This document shows positions 1 to 7,754 of a DNA stretch of 64,000 nt, in pieces. Origin of the DNA: Pelagibacterium montanilacus (GTDB lineage: Bacteria; Pseudomonadota; Alphaproteobacteria; Rhizobiales; Devosiaceae); contig NZ_RZMX01000032.1 of assembly GCF_003992665.1 (NCBI RefSeq), positions 62,001 to 126,000 on the forward strand. The letters are read 5' to 3'. The position numbers were made by a program, and so were the translations under genes. Each line of letters opens with the position of its first letter. Position 1 is the first letter of the stretch. The notes under the pieces were generated by a model that saw nothing but the letters and a program-made list of their open reading frames with translations, was not told the DNA's origin and ran no database searches.

Positions 1-2
1 TC

Positions 3-884
3 GAACAAGGCGATCCTCTTGCCCGGCATCGGTTCATCGTGGCGGTCGAGCTATCGGGACAGGCCGCAAAAGGCATCATCCGCATGGGGGCGGCGCTCGA
101 TGGCACAGACCTCGAGACCCTGTTTTCCAACATCATCACCGACACGGTGGAAACGGCCTTCCAGCCCGATGCCAGCGCCGTCCGGGCCCGGCAGGTGCGG
201 CGGTTCGATGCGCTGGTCCTTCGCGAAGGACCGGTGGCAATCGGCACCGACCAGCACGATGCGGCGGCGCGCTGCCTTGCCAAAGCCATCGCGGCGATGG
301 GCGTGGGCCGGCTGCGCTGGTCGCGCGACCAGCTCTCGCTCCGGGCGCGTGCGAGCTATCTTCACGGCCTGATCGGCAATGGCTGGCCCGACCTATCGGA
401 CGCCGCGCTGGCCGAAGGCGACGCGACATGGTTGGTGCCGCACATCATGGGCCTGTCCAAGCTCTCGGCGATCACCGCCGAACACCTCTCCTCGGCGCTC
501 CATGAGATGCTCCCATGGGGGCGGAGGCAGGAAATGGACAGGCTGTTGCCCAGCCATTTCACGGTGCCAACGGGATCGCGGATCGCCATCGACTATGACA
601 GCGACAACGGGCCGGTCCTGGCCGTCCGCGTCCAGGAGCTATTCGGTCTCGACCGGCACCCCTCTATCGCCGATGGCCGGATCCAGCTGCTGGTGACCCT
701 GTTGTCGCCGGCGCGCCGGCCAATCCAGGCCACCCGCGATCTGCCCGGCTTCTGGCGCGGCTCCTGGCGCGATGTGGCGCGCGATCTCAAGGGCCGGTAT
801 CCCAAGCATCCCTGGCCCGAGGATCCGCTGGCCGCGCTCCCGACAATGCGGACCAAGAATGCCGACCGCAAGCGGGGCGGATAG
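3..884 (+). CDS. hrpB: ATP-dependent helicase HrpB, C-terminal part (5' end outside window)
   Basis: The reading frame is already open at the left edge, so the start codon lies outside the window. The visible protein is the C-terminal region of a DEAH-box helicase of the HrpB type, not the motor core. It matches the family's C-terminal module: residues reading FIVAVELSG and AALDG near the start, and the family-typical ending YPKHPWPEDPLAALPT followed by a basic tail. HrpB is a cytoplasmic RNA helicase-like protein of poorly defined role in most bacteria. The stop codon TAG (882-884) forms the first three bases of a dispersed repeat. Family call is firm; nothing can be said about the missing helicase motifs. 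Confidence 0.85.
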   Translation, partial: EQGDPLARHRFIVAVELSGQAAKGIIRMGAALDGTDLETLFSNIITDTVETAFQPDASAVRARQVRRFDALVLREGPVAIGTDQHDAAARCLAKAIAAMGVGRLRWSRDQLSLRARASYLHGLIGNGWPDLSDAALAEGDATWLVPHIMGLSKLSAITAEHLSSALHEMLPWGRRQEMDRLLPSHFTVPTGSRIAIDYDSDNGPVLAVRVQELFGLDRHPSIADGRIQLLVTLLSPARRPIQATRDLPGFWRGSWRDVARDLKGRYPKHPWPEDPLAALPTMRTKNADRKRGG

Positions 885-972
885 AGTGTTTCCAGGACAA
901 TGCCTGTCGCATAACCCGATCTGGGATGGACACCCTTTTCGGGGTCGCGAACGCCATAAATCAAGGACTTAG
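882..972. repeat. Degenerate copy of a two-hairpin dispersed element between convergent genes
   Basis: It begins TAGAGTGTTTCCAGG and ends AAATCAAGGACTTAG, matching the right half and linker of the better copies at 5792-5896 and 32143-32247, with a diverged middle. It fills the whole gap between two convergent genes. Its first bases are the hrpB stop codon, and its last bases include the stop codon (TTA on the plus strand, 969-971) of the minus-strand gene. It may serve as a bidirectional terminator. Confidence 0.6.
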
Positions 973-2195
973 GCGGGCGCGATGAGATTGCTGGCCAGCA
1001 GGTCGGCGAAGAGGACCAGTGCATCGGTGAGCACCACATCCGGGGGAGTATCCGGAAACGCCTCGGCCAGAAGCCGCGCGGTGTCGGCAATCGAGATCGG
1101 CGCGTCCAGCAGCACCCAGATGGCGCCGGCAAGCCGGTTGAGGTTGAGCACCGAGACGTCGTCGGCGTCGAACAGGAAGGTCTCGTCTCCCACGATCCGG
1201 GCCGTGATCCCCTCGACCCGCACGAAGCGCTGGTGGAGGTCGAGATCGGGCAAGGGCCGGGCCCCGTTGGCAGCGGCGGGTTCAGGTTCGGGGTCCATGA
1301 TCGGGGCCCGGGTTGCAAGGATTTCGGTCGTTTCGACCGGCCAGCGTGCGAAGGTCTGCTTGAGCAGATCCACCGCGTCGTCGAGCTCGCAATAAAAGAG
1401 CTTGAGACAGGGAATCCCGGCAATGAAGTCTTCGAGGCGCCCGGTCAGTGCGGAGGCCGGGCTGTTGCGCACCATATTGCGCAACAGCAGGTGCCGCAGC
1501 GCCTCTCCGGGCTCGGCGGGGACGAGGCCCGCCGGCCCCTCGGCGCGCCGCTCCAGCATCAGCACCGCCCCGATGGGCGCGGTCCGGCCATGGGGAGCGA
1601 GGTTAGTGGTGTCGAGATAGCAATACTGGGCATCAGCCGTGGCGGTGTGGTGGGCGATGTGCGCGGCGAGTTTCATGCCCGAGCCCGGGGGCAGCGGCAG
1701 GCGCGGACGCGGGGGGACGCCAAGGGCAAGCCCCAGATTATCCGGGGCGGTCAGCGGCAGCATGTCGTCGCAATAGACCATGACGTCATTTTCAGCGCAC
1801 AGCCGCGCGGCCAGGGTGCTCTTGCCGGTGCGCGCCGGGCCGGTGAGGACCACGAGGCGCCCCGCGATCTCGAAACTGGTGCAGTGCAGGCACAGATGGT
1901 CTGGATGGGCGTCGAGGAAGGACTGGGCGGTATCGACCACCGCGCCGCAGGCCGCGCCAACGGTGCCCAGACCGGCCATGGGGTCGGGCTGCCATGGCGA
2001 GGACAGTGCATAGCCTGCTCCGTGCGCGGAGATGGTGATGGGCTCGGCTCGGCCCTCGGGCACGGTCTGGGGCCAGAGGGCGAGAACGCGCCGGACCGCA
2101 GCGGCGATTTCGGGGGCGTTTTCGAACACCACGGGGTTTCCAGCCCCTTGATATTGCATGACGATTGTGGAGGAGCCGGGTTCGGATGCGCTCAT
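969..2195 (-). CDS. HPr-kinase-like P-loop protein fused to a C-terminal PqqD-like domain
   Basis: Two modules are visible. The middle carries a P-loop GPARTGKST inside the HprK-like context VVLTGPARTGKSTLAARL, followed by YCDDMLPL, which fits the Walker-B-like acidic pair of serine-kinase HprK relatives. The last ~90 residues read like PqqD (RIVGDETFLFDADDVSVLNL, then a hydrophobic helix and TARLLAEAF), a peptide-binding fold used in ribosomal peptide maturation. No radical SAM enzyme, precursor peptide or peptide exporter lies nearby, so the partner is unknown. I chose the ATG at 2195 because GAGG precedes it by 8 bases; an upstream ATG at 2252 would add 19 residues but has no ribosome binding site. 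The stop codon lies in a repeat. Confidence 0.7.
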   Translation of the reverse strand: MSASEPGSSTIVMQYQGAGNPVVFENAPEIAAAVRRVLALWPQTVPEGRAEPITISAHGAGYALSSPWQPDPMAGLGTVGAACGAVVDTAQSFLDAHPDHLCLHCTSFEIAGRLVVLTGPARTGKSTLAARLCAENDVMVYCDDMLPLTAPDNLGLALGVPPRPRLPLPPGSGMKLAAHIAHHTATADAQYCYLDTTNLAPHGRTAPIGAVLMLERRAEGPAGLVPAEPGEALRHLLLRNMVRNSPASALTGRLEDFIAGIPCLKLFYCELDDAVDLLKQTFARWPVETTEILATRAPIMDPEPEPAAANGARPLPDLDLHQRFVRVEGITARIVGDETFLFDADDVSVLNLNRLAGAIWVLLDAPISIADTARLLAEAFPDTPPDVVLTDALVLFADLLASNLIAPA

Positions 2196-2342
2196 CGTGA
2201 TTGCCTCGGTGAGAACGGGCATGACCGGCAGACCATCTGACGTCAGGCTCATTTAACTGTTCGGTGGTGGCCCGGCAACCGCCGGACCGGCGGGCTGCCC
2301 AGCCCCCCGCCAAAAAGCGGAGAGAATCGCGCGCAACCGGCG

Positions 2343-2369
2343 TTGACCATCGATGCGAGGAATGGTCAA
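2343..2369. promoter_or_regulatory. Inverted repeat TTGACCAT-N11-ATGGTCAA upstream of the VOC gene
   Basis: The two 8-base arms (2343-2350 and 2362-2369) are perfect inverted copies, separated by 11 bases, in the divergent promoter between the HprK/PqqD gene and the VOC gene. The right arm ends about 30 bases before the VOC start. Size and symmetry fit an operator for a dimeric regulator; no regulator is encoded next to it, so the cognate protein is unknown. The left arm could also double as a -35 box. Confidence 0.45.
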
Positions 2370-2401
2370 ACCATGGCGCCCATATGCTCGAGGAGTGCGC
2401 C

Positions 2402-2815
2402 ATGCGTTCGATCTTCCATCTCGCCTATCATGTGACCGATCTCGAGGCCGCGCGCCGGTTTTACGGCGGAATCCTGGGCTGCAAGGAGGTACGAAGCACC
2501 GAGACGTGGGTGGATTTCGACTTTTTCGGCCACCAGATCTCCCTGCATCTGGGCGAACCGTTCGCGACCACGCAGACCGGCAAGGTCGGGGACCACATGG
2601 TGATGATGCCGCATCTGGGGATCGTCCTGGCGCTCGATGACTGGAAGGCCATCGCGGCCCGTCTCGAGGACGCCGGGGTCTCCTTTGACATCCCGCCGGT
2701 CATCCGCTTTGCCGGCGAGCCGGGCGAGCAGCGCACGATGTTCTTCCGCGACCCGAGCGGAAACCCCATTGAGATCAAGGGCTTTGCCGACTTCGAGAGC
2801 GTCTTTGCCAGTTAG
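2402..2815 (+). CDS. VOC (glyoxalase/dioxygenase fold) family protein
   Basis: A single ~137-residue vicinal-oxygen-chelate protein. It opens with IFHLAYHVTDLEAARRFYGG, the typical first beta-alpha unit with a metal-ligand histidine, and ends with FFRDPSGNPIEIKGF, the usual last strand with the metal-binding glutamate. Both fold halves are present, so it is full length. The ATG is preceded by AGGAG at 2391-2395. It lies 13 bases upstream of an amidohydrolase gene and is probably co-transcribed with it. Substrate unknown; VOC proteins include lyases, dioxygenases and epimerases, and nothing here distinguishes them. Confidence 0.85.
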   Translation: MRSIFHLAYHVTDLEAARRFYGGILGCKEVRSTETWVDFDFFGHQISLHLGEPFATTQTGKVGDHMVMMPHLGIVLALDDWKAIAARLEDAGVSFDIPPVIRFAGEPGEQRTMFFRDPSGNPIEIKGFADFESVFAS

Positions 2816-2828
2816 CCAGGAGGCGCAA

Positions 2829-3659
2829 ATGCGCATTCTCGACACCCATCTGCACCTGGTTTACCGCGACCGGTTCTCCTATCCGTGGCTGGCCGATGCG
2901 GGCAAGCTGAATGCCGATTTCCCGCTCGAGTCCTACCTGGAAGAAGCCCGGAAACTGGGGATTTCGGCGGCGCTTCACATGGAAGTAGACGTGGCCGAGG
3001 GCGATATCGAGGGCGAGGCTGCGTTCGCGACGGCGATCGATCCTTTCGTCGTGGGCGCCATTTCTTCGGCACGGCCGGAATACGAGAATTTTCCCGAGCA
3101 ACTTGAACGACTTGTGGCGATCGGCGGGGTGCGCGGGCTCCGCCGTGTGCTCCATGTGGTGCCCGACGAGACCTCGCGGACCCAGCTTTTCCGGGACAAT
3201 ATCAAGCGGCTGGCCGCCCATGATCTGACCTTCGATATCTGCATGCGGGCCGATCAGCTTCCACTGGCCGCAGAACTGGTCGATGCGTGCCCGGACGTGC
3301 AGTTCGTGCTCGACCACTGTGGGGTGCCCGATGTGGAGAACCAGGGCTTAAGCCCTTGGAACGATTATATTTCCGAGCTTTCCCGCCGCCCCAATATCGC
3401 CGCCAAGATCTCCGGGGTGATCGCCTATGGGGGGCCGGACTGGTCGGTAGAAACCCTTAAGCCTTTTGTCCTAGGGGTGATCGAGAGCTTCGGGTTCGAC
3501 CGGGTGGTGTGGGGGAGCGACTTCCCCGTGTGCACCTCGCACGCGACGCTGACCGACTGGGTTGAGGCCACTAAAGCCCTGATTTCCGGGGCTTCTGAGG
3601 ACGAGGCGGCCGGGCTCTGGCATCGCAACGCCGAGCGCATCTACGGGGTCGAGGGGTAA
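2829..3659 (+). CDS. Amidohydrolase family 2 (L-fuconolactonase/PDC-hydrolase-like)
   Basis: A ~276-residue TIM-barrel hydrolase beginning MRILDTHLHL (the HxH metal motif). It contains FVLDHCGVPD near residue 160 and RVVWGSDFPVCT near residue 220, whose aspartate is the family's catalytic or metal residue. This layout is that of COG3618 proteins, which hydrolyse sugar lactones or pyrone carboxylates. AGGAGG at 2818-2823 supports this start. It sits between a VOC gene and a solute-binding-like gene; the three may form one operon. A sugar-lactone substrate is plausible given the sugar-rich surroundings but is inference. Confidence 0.8.
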   Translation: MRILDTHLHLVYRDRFSYPWLADAGKLNADFPLESYLEEARKLGISAALHMEVDVAEGDIEGEAAFATAIDPFVVGAISSARPEYENFPEQLERLVAIGGVRGLRRVLHVVPDETSRTQLFRDNIKRLAAHDLTFDICMRADQLPLAAELVDACPDVQFVLDHCGVPDVENQGLSPWNDYISELSRRPNIAAKISGVIAYGGPDWSVETLKPFVLGVIESFGFDRVVWGSDFPVCTSHATLTDWVEATKALISGASEDEAAGLWHRNAERIYGVEG

Positions 3660-3664
3660 AGGCG

Positions 3665-3753
3665 CCCCGATCAGCCCGATGATCTGCCGCCAAGAGGCGC
3701 TGATCGGGCACAGGAACGCAATGATCTGACGGCCGGGACGCGCCTGATCGGGG
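3665..3753. other. Inverted repeats of CCCCGATCAG/CTGATCGGGG between two genes
   Basis: CCCCGATCAG at 3665-3674 can pair either with CTGATCGGG at 3700-3708 or with CTGATCGGGG at 3744-3753, giving two mutually exclusive hairpins in the leader of the downstream gene. There is no following T-run, so it is not a classical terminator. It may be a processing or attenuation structure. Confidence 0.3.
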
Positions 3754-3807
3754 CCGGCGCCCGGGGCAGATGGGCCAAATGTGGCAGAGGACGGGGACAA
3801 GACTTCC

Positions 3808-4944
3808 ATGACGATCTCGCTTAAGGGCATGACCTGGAGCCATCCGCGGGGCTATGACCCGATGGTGGCGTGCTCGACGCTGTTTGCCGAAAAGACCGGC
3901 ATCAGCGTCACCTGGGACAAGCGCAGCCTTCAGGATTTCGAATCCTTCCCGGTCGAGGATCTTGCCCGGCAATACGACCTGATCGTCATCGACCACCCCC
4001 ATGTGGGCCAGATCACCCGCGAGGGGTGTCTTACCCGGCTCGACGTGCCCGGACGGGAGGCCGAGCGCGCAGAGATGGCCGCCCATTCGGTGGGCCAATC
4101 CTATCCATCCTATACCATGGACGGGGCCCAATGGGCATTTCCCATCGACGCGGCCTCACAGGTGCAGGCCTTTCGCCCCGATCTCGTCGACGCCGCGCCC
4201 ACGCGCTACGCGGCGGTGCTGGAACTGGCGCGCGAGGGGCGCGTGGCGCTGCCGCTGCGGGCCCCCCATGCGATCCTGACCTTTTTCACCCTCGCAGCCA
4301 ATATGGGCCTGCCCTGCACCACCGGGCCTGGCCCGCTGATTGCGCCCGAGGATGGGGAAAAGGTTTACGAGACGCTCGCCGAGCTGGTGGCGCTGATCGA
4401 TCCGGCCAGTTTCGAGATGGACCCCATCGAGGCGTCCGAAGCGATGGCGCGGGCCGACAGCCGGCTGGCGGTAATGCCGTTCGCCTATGGCTATGTGAAC
4501 TATGCGATCGCCGGGTTTCGCGAGCGGGTGCTGGGCTTTGCCGACATTCCGGCAGCGGGCGATCTGGGCCCGACCGGGGGCACGCTGGGGGGCACGGGGA
4601 TCGCGGTATCCGCGTTCTCGGCGGCGCCCGACGCGGCGATAGATTTCGCCTACTGGATTGCCGGGGCCTCGGTGCAGGCCGGCCCTTATGCGGCGGCGGG
4701 AGGCCAGCCGGGCCATGGGCTTGCCTGGGAGGATGCGCAGGTCAATGCGGCGACCGCCAATTTCTACCGCAACACCCGTGAGACGCTGGAGCGCGCCTAT
4801 GTGCGCCCGCGCCACGACGGCTATATGGGCTTCCAGCAGGCGGGATCGGACCGGCTGCACGGCGCGCTCAAGGCCAGCGAGGCGGCGGGCCCGGTGATCG
4901 CGGACCTCAACCGGCTTTATGCGGAGAGCCGCGCGGAGGATTGA
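3808..4944 (+). CDS. Extracellular-solute-binding-like protein without a signal peptide
   Basis: The protein resembles family-1 ABC solute-binding proteins along its length (YDLIVIDHPHVGQ, GAQWAFPIDAASQ, WIAGASVQAG) but starts MTISLKGMTWSHPRGYD with no hydrophobic leader, so it should stay in the cytoplasm. No permease or ATPase gene adjoins it. Such leaderless relatives are known next to CaiB/BaiF-type genes; one is encoded elsewhere in this window (27260-28459) but not adjacent. I prefer the ATG at 3808, with GGGGA ten bases upstream; a GTG at 3781 would add nine residues. It could be a small-molecule sensor or sequestering protein, or an enzyme on a recycled binding-protein fold. Function not assigned. 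Confidence 0.7.
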   Translation: MTISLKGMTWSHPRGYDPMVACSTLFAEKTGISVTWDKRSLQDFESFPVEDLARQYDLIVIDHPHVGQITREGCLTRLDVPGREAERAEMAAHSVGQSYPSYTMDGAQWAFPIDAASQVQAFRPDLVDAAPTRYAAVLELAREGRVALPLRAPHAILTFFTLAANMGLPCTTGPGPLIAPEDGEKVYETLAELVALIDPASFEMDPIEASEAMARADSRLAVMPFAYGYVNYAIAGFRERVLGFADIPAAGDLGPTGGTLGGTGIAVSAFSAAPDAAIDFAYWIAGASVQAGPYAAAGGQPGHGLAWEDAQVNAATANFYRNTRETLERAYVRPRHDGYMGFQQAGSDRLHGALKASEAAGPVIADLNRLYAESRAED

Positions 4945-5116
4945 GGGGGCCGCTGGCTCCCTGGCTCCCCTAACCCCCCAGCACACCCGTTGGCGCGGAG
5001 CGCTCATGGCCTTCTGCGGCCCTGATCGCTCCACAGGGCGACGTATCGGCTGGAGCGCTGAAGGACCCCTCACCCCCGGCCCCTCTCCCTCAAGGGGAGA
5101 GGGGGGCTCGTCCCAT

Positions 5117-5136
5117 AAGGGCTGGAGAGCCCTTTT
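5117..5136 (+). terminator. Hairpin AAGGGCT-ggag-AGCCCTT with T-run
   Basis: A 7-base perfect stem with a four-base loop followed by TTTT, downstream of the plus-strand gene that ends at 4944. It belongs to a repeat unit that recurs at 5348-5365, so it may be mobile structure rather than a dedicated terminator. Confidence 0.45.
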
Positions 5137-5227
5137 CTTCTCCCCTGAAGGATTTCGAGGCGATGGCTAGGCTCTGCATCTTGGGAGGATGGAGATCACT
5201 GCGGCGCCGTAATCGCTCACCCCGAAG

Positions 5228-5338
5228 TGCCATTCGCGCATAGCGCTCATGGCCTTCTGCGGTTCCAATCGCTCCACCGGAGCGATTGGTCGCTGGCGCG
5301 ACCGCCTGGAAGTCTCCCACGAGGGGAGATGGGGGCTC
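5228..5338. repeat. 111-base repeat unit, copy A
   Basis: It begins TGCCATTCGCGCATAGCGCT and ends GAGATGGGGGCTC. It matches copy B (5522-5632) except at about four positions, and contains the short inverted repeat CCAATCGCTCC/GGAGCGATTGG. Confidence 0.75.
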
Positions 5339-5347
5339 ATCCCATAC

Positions 5348-5365
5348 GGGCTGGAGAGCCCTTTT
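5348..5365 (+). terminator. Hairpin GGGCT-ggag-AGCCC with T-run, second copy
   Basis: Same core as the hairpin at 5117-5136, with a shorter stem, followed by TTTT and a pyrimidine-rich stretch. It directly follows repeat unit copy A, so hairpin and unit appear to travel together. Confidence 0.35.
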
Positions 5366-5521
5366 CCTTCTCCCCTTGAGGGAGAAGGTGGCCGCGGAGC
5401 GGTCGGATGAGGGGTATCGGGAGCGGCAGCGGACCCGTAACCCGGTGATTGCCCCGGGGCCTCGCCCACACTGCCCCGGCTAATATGAGCGCAGAGCGCT
5501 CATGACCCCTCACCCCCGTCT

Positions 5522-5632
5522 TGCCATTCGCGTATAGCGCTCATGGCCTTCTGCGGCTCCAATCGCTCCACCGGAGCAATTGGTCGCTGGCGCGACCGCC
5601 TGGAAGTCTCCCACGAGGGGAGAGGGGGGCTC
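5522..5632. repeat. 111-base repeat unit, copy B
   Basis: Second near-identical copy of the unit at 5228-5338, in the same orientation. The copies differ by single substitutions (for example GGTTCC versus GGCTCC). The distal hairpin present after copy A is missing here. Confidence 0.75.
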
Positions 5633-5791
5633 GTGGGGTAGACGCTGTCACCCAACTTCGATCAGTCGTTAGTGTACAGAGCCCGTCTTGCTGACCCAAT
5701 TCGCGTTGCGCCAAGGCCTGCCAAAGCCCGAGCCAGCACCCTCCGCTTGACCGGGAGGGTTGGGGCGGGGTAGCCGAGCCCCTGCCCTGCC

Positions 5792-5896
5792 TAGAGCATA
5801 TCCTGTTCTGGCTGAATCAGAACAGGAGCTCTAAGTCTTTGATTTGTCGCGTTTCCGAACCGAAAAAGTGTTTCCACTTTTTCTGGAAACACTCTA
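5792..5896. repeat. Full two-hairpin dispersed element (TAGAGC ... CTCTA)
   Basis: Hairpin I spans 5792-5833, with outer ends TAGAGC/GCTCTA and an inner stem around CTGTTCTG/CAGAACAG. Hairpin II follows, with GTTTCC/GGAAAC outside and AAAAGTG/CACTTTT inside. It closely matches the copy at 32143-32247. Its last three bases are the stop codon of the minus-strand SDR gene. Confidence 0.85.
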
Positions 5897-6667
5897 CAGC
5901 GGGTTGCCGCTCAAAAAGCCGCCGTCGATGTCGAGGCAGGTGCCGGTGATGTAGGTGGCGGCGGGGGAGCACAGGAAGAGGACGGCGCCGACAAGGTCCT
6001 CGGTGGTGCCCCAGCGCTTGAGCGCGGTGCGGACCGAAACGGCTTTCTCGCCGTCGGGGTTGGACCAGATGGGCTTTGTCATGTCGGTCTTGTGGTAGCC
6101 GGGGGCCACGGCATTGACGCGGATGCCCTGGGGCCCCCAGGCGTGGGCGAGGGTGCGGGTCAGGCCCAGAACGCCGGTCTTGGAGGCCGCGTAGGCGGGC
6201 ACCGCGGTGTCGGCGAGATAGCTCAGCATGGAGGCGAAATTGACCACCGCGCCGCCGGTTGCCTCGAGCGCGGGGCGGAACGCGCTGGCGAGGCGGAACT
6301 GGCTGACGAGGTTGACGTCGATCACGTCAAGGAAGGTCTCGTCGTCCCATTCGGCGACCGGCCGGGCGATGCCGGCGGCGTTGACCAGCACATCGATGGT
6401 CTCGAACCGGCTCGCAAAGGCTGTGATCGCTTCTTTCGAGCGCACGTCGAGCGCCTCGAAGGCGATCCCGGGTTCGCCCGAGCCGGCCAGCTCGGCGAGC
6501 TTTTGCGCCGAGGACCCGGTGCCCGTGACGTTTGCCCCGAGCCGGGCGAAGCCCCGGGCGATGTCGAGCCCGATGCCGCTGGTGGCGCCCGAGACGACGA
6601 CCGTCCTGCCCGCAAAGAGATCGGGCCGGAACGCTGAAATCGGGGTCATTGTGCCCGCATCTGCCAT
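5894..6667 (-). CDS. SDR family oxidoreductase (last gene of sugar/polyol operon)
   Basis: A 257-residue classical short-chain dehydrogenase. The cofactor motif TGxxxGxG reads SGATSGIGLDIA near residue 26, followed by NAAGIA. The catalytic set is FASMLSY..PAYAASKTG (Ser, Tyr, Lys), and the usual end is LDIDGGFLSG. GGAGGA seven bases before the ATG supports the start. It overlaps the glycerol-dehydrogenase-like gene by 22 bases and is probably translated with it. The likely role is NAD(P)-dependent oxidation of a polyol or sugar intermediate taken in by the upstream importer. Its stop codon lies in the dispersed element at 5792-5896. Confidence 0.85.
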   Translation of the reverse strand: MADAGTMTPISAFRPDLFAGRTVVVSGATSGIGLDIARGFARLGANVTGTGSSAQKLAELAGSGEPGIAFEALDVRSKEAITAFASRFETIDVLVNAAGIARPVAEWDDETFLDVIDVNLVSQFRLASAFRPALEATGGAVVNFASMLSYLADTAVPAYAASKTGVLGLTRTLAHAWGPQGIRVNAVAPGYHKTDMTKPIWSNPDGEKAVSVRTALKRWGTTEDLVGAVLFLCSPAATYITGTCLDIDGGFLSGNPL

Positions 6668-7725
6668 AGTGCGTCCTCCACCATTTTCGCGGTGATCGCG
6701 ATGGGTTCATTGTGCATGATTTCGCCCGGGCGGCAGGCCCGCGCGGCGACGATGGCGAGCTTTTCGGGCGTCGGTTCACCAATGCCGATATCGGCCAGCG
6801 TGGTGGGCAGGCGCACCGCGGCGCAGAAGGCCTTTACCCGCTCGTATTCCGCCTTCTCGCCATGGATGAGCAGCGAGGCCAGAACGCCGATGGCGACCTT
6901 TTCCCCGTGGAGATAGCCGTGCACGTCCTCGAGCTCGCAGAGCCCGTGATGGATGGCGTGGGCGGCGGCGACCCCGCCGCTTTCAAAGCCCGCGCCCGAA
7001 AGCAGGATGTTGGCCTCGACCACCTTTTCGAGCGCCGGGCCTGCGGTGTCGGCATCGCATTCGGCGAGCGCTGCGGCGCCATGGGCGAAGATTTCGTCCC
7101 GGCAGAGCGCGGCGATGGCGTGGGCGAGGGTCGAGCCCGTCGTGCCCCAGCAATTGAGCGCGCCCGAGCGGCGGCAGCTTTCGGCTTCATAGAAGGTGGC
7201 GAGCGCATCGCCGATCCCGGCGGCAAGAAAGCGCGCGGGCGCGCGGGCGATGACGGCGGTATCGACCAGAACCAGATCGGGATTGCGCGGCAGGAAGAGA
7301 TCATAGGCCACGCGCCCGTCCTCGCCATAGACCACGGCGAGGGCCGAACAGGGCGCGTCGGACGCCGCGATGGTGGGCACGATGACGCTGGGGGTGCCCA
7401 GCTCATGGGCCACGGCCTTGGCGGTGTCGAGCGCCTTGCCACCGCCCACGCCGATGACCAGATCGCAGCCCGCCCGATGGGCGGCAGCCGAATGGCGCGC
7501 GATCTCGACTTCCGAACATTCGCCCGCGTGCCGGGCGATGGTGAGGGCGAGATCGGGGCCCGCGCCGTCCGCGAGCGCCGGGGCGAGACTATCGGCAAGG
7601 GCCGCATCGACGATGGTATAGGCGGCGCGGCCAAGGGTGCCGACCTGGGCTCCGAGCTCTGAGATGAGGCCGGGGCCCTGAACGTATCGGCCCGGGAACC
7701 GGGCGCCAGTCACTTGCATGCTCAC
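6646..7725 (-). CDS. Glycerol dehydrogenase-like metal-dependent alcohol dehydrogenase
   Basis: A 359-residue member of the iron/zinc alcohol dehydrogenase family, closest in motifs to GldA. It shows the NAD-binding GVGGGKALDTAKAV, the GldA-typical DAPCSALAVVY, and the metal ligands in GIGDALATFYEA, AAHAIHHGL and YLHGEKVAIG. Length is normal. It starts at GTG with GGAGG eight bases upstream; an ATG two codons later is the alternative. It sits in a ribose-type sugar importer operon with an FGGY kinase and two SDRs, so the substrate may be another polyol or 2-deoxy compound rather than glycerol. Confidence 0.85.
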   Translation of the reverse strand: MSMQVTGARFPGRYVQGPGLISELGAQVGTLGRAAYTIVDAALADSLAPALADGAGPDLALTIARHAGECSEVEIARHSAAAHRAGCDLVIGVGGGKALDTAKAVAHELGTPSVIVPTIAASDAPCSALAVVYGEDGRVAYDLFLPRNPDLVLVDTAVIARAPARFLAAGIGDALATFYEAESCRRSGALNCWGTTGSTLAHAIAALCRDEIFAHGAAALAECDADTAGPALEKVVEANILLSGAGFESGGVAAAHAIHHGLCELEDVHGYLHGEKVAIGVLASLLIHGEKAEYERVKAFCAAVRLPTTLADIGIGEPTPEKLAIVAARACRPGEIMHNEPIAITAKMVEDALWQMRAQ

Positions 7726-7754
7726 GGGGCGTGCCTCCGTCAGATCAATTTGGT

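Larger units (their letters stand above)
4945..5893. other. Gene-free mosaic of short repeats
   Basis: No credible gene is visible in about 950 bases. The stretch contains two near-identical 111-base units (5228-5338 and 5522-5632), a partial third copy starting near 5000, two copies of a GGGCT-GGAG-AGCCC hairpin followed by TTTT, GC-rich CCCCTCACCCCC/GGGGAGAGGGG inverted blocks of the kind seen as REP-like sequences in many Proteobacteria, and a full two-hairpin element at its right end. All frames here are short and compositionally unlike the flanking genes. Confidence 0.7.

Noticed and set aside
3-884. A complete small gene starting at position 39
   Set aside because: The frame is open to the left edge and the protein matches only the C-terminal region of HrpB, so it is a window truncation.
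4945-5893. CRISPR array or integron-like array
   Set aside because: The repeats are long, only two to three copies, unevenly spaced and contain hairpins. There are no uniform spacers and no cas genes.
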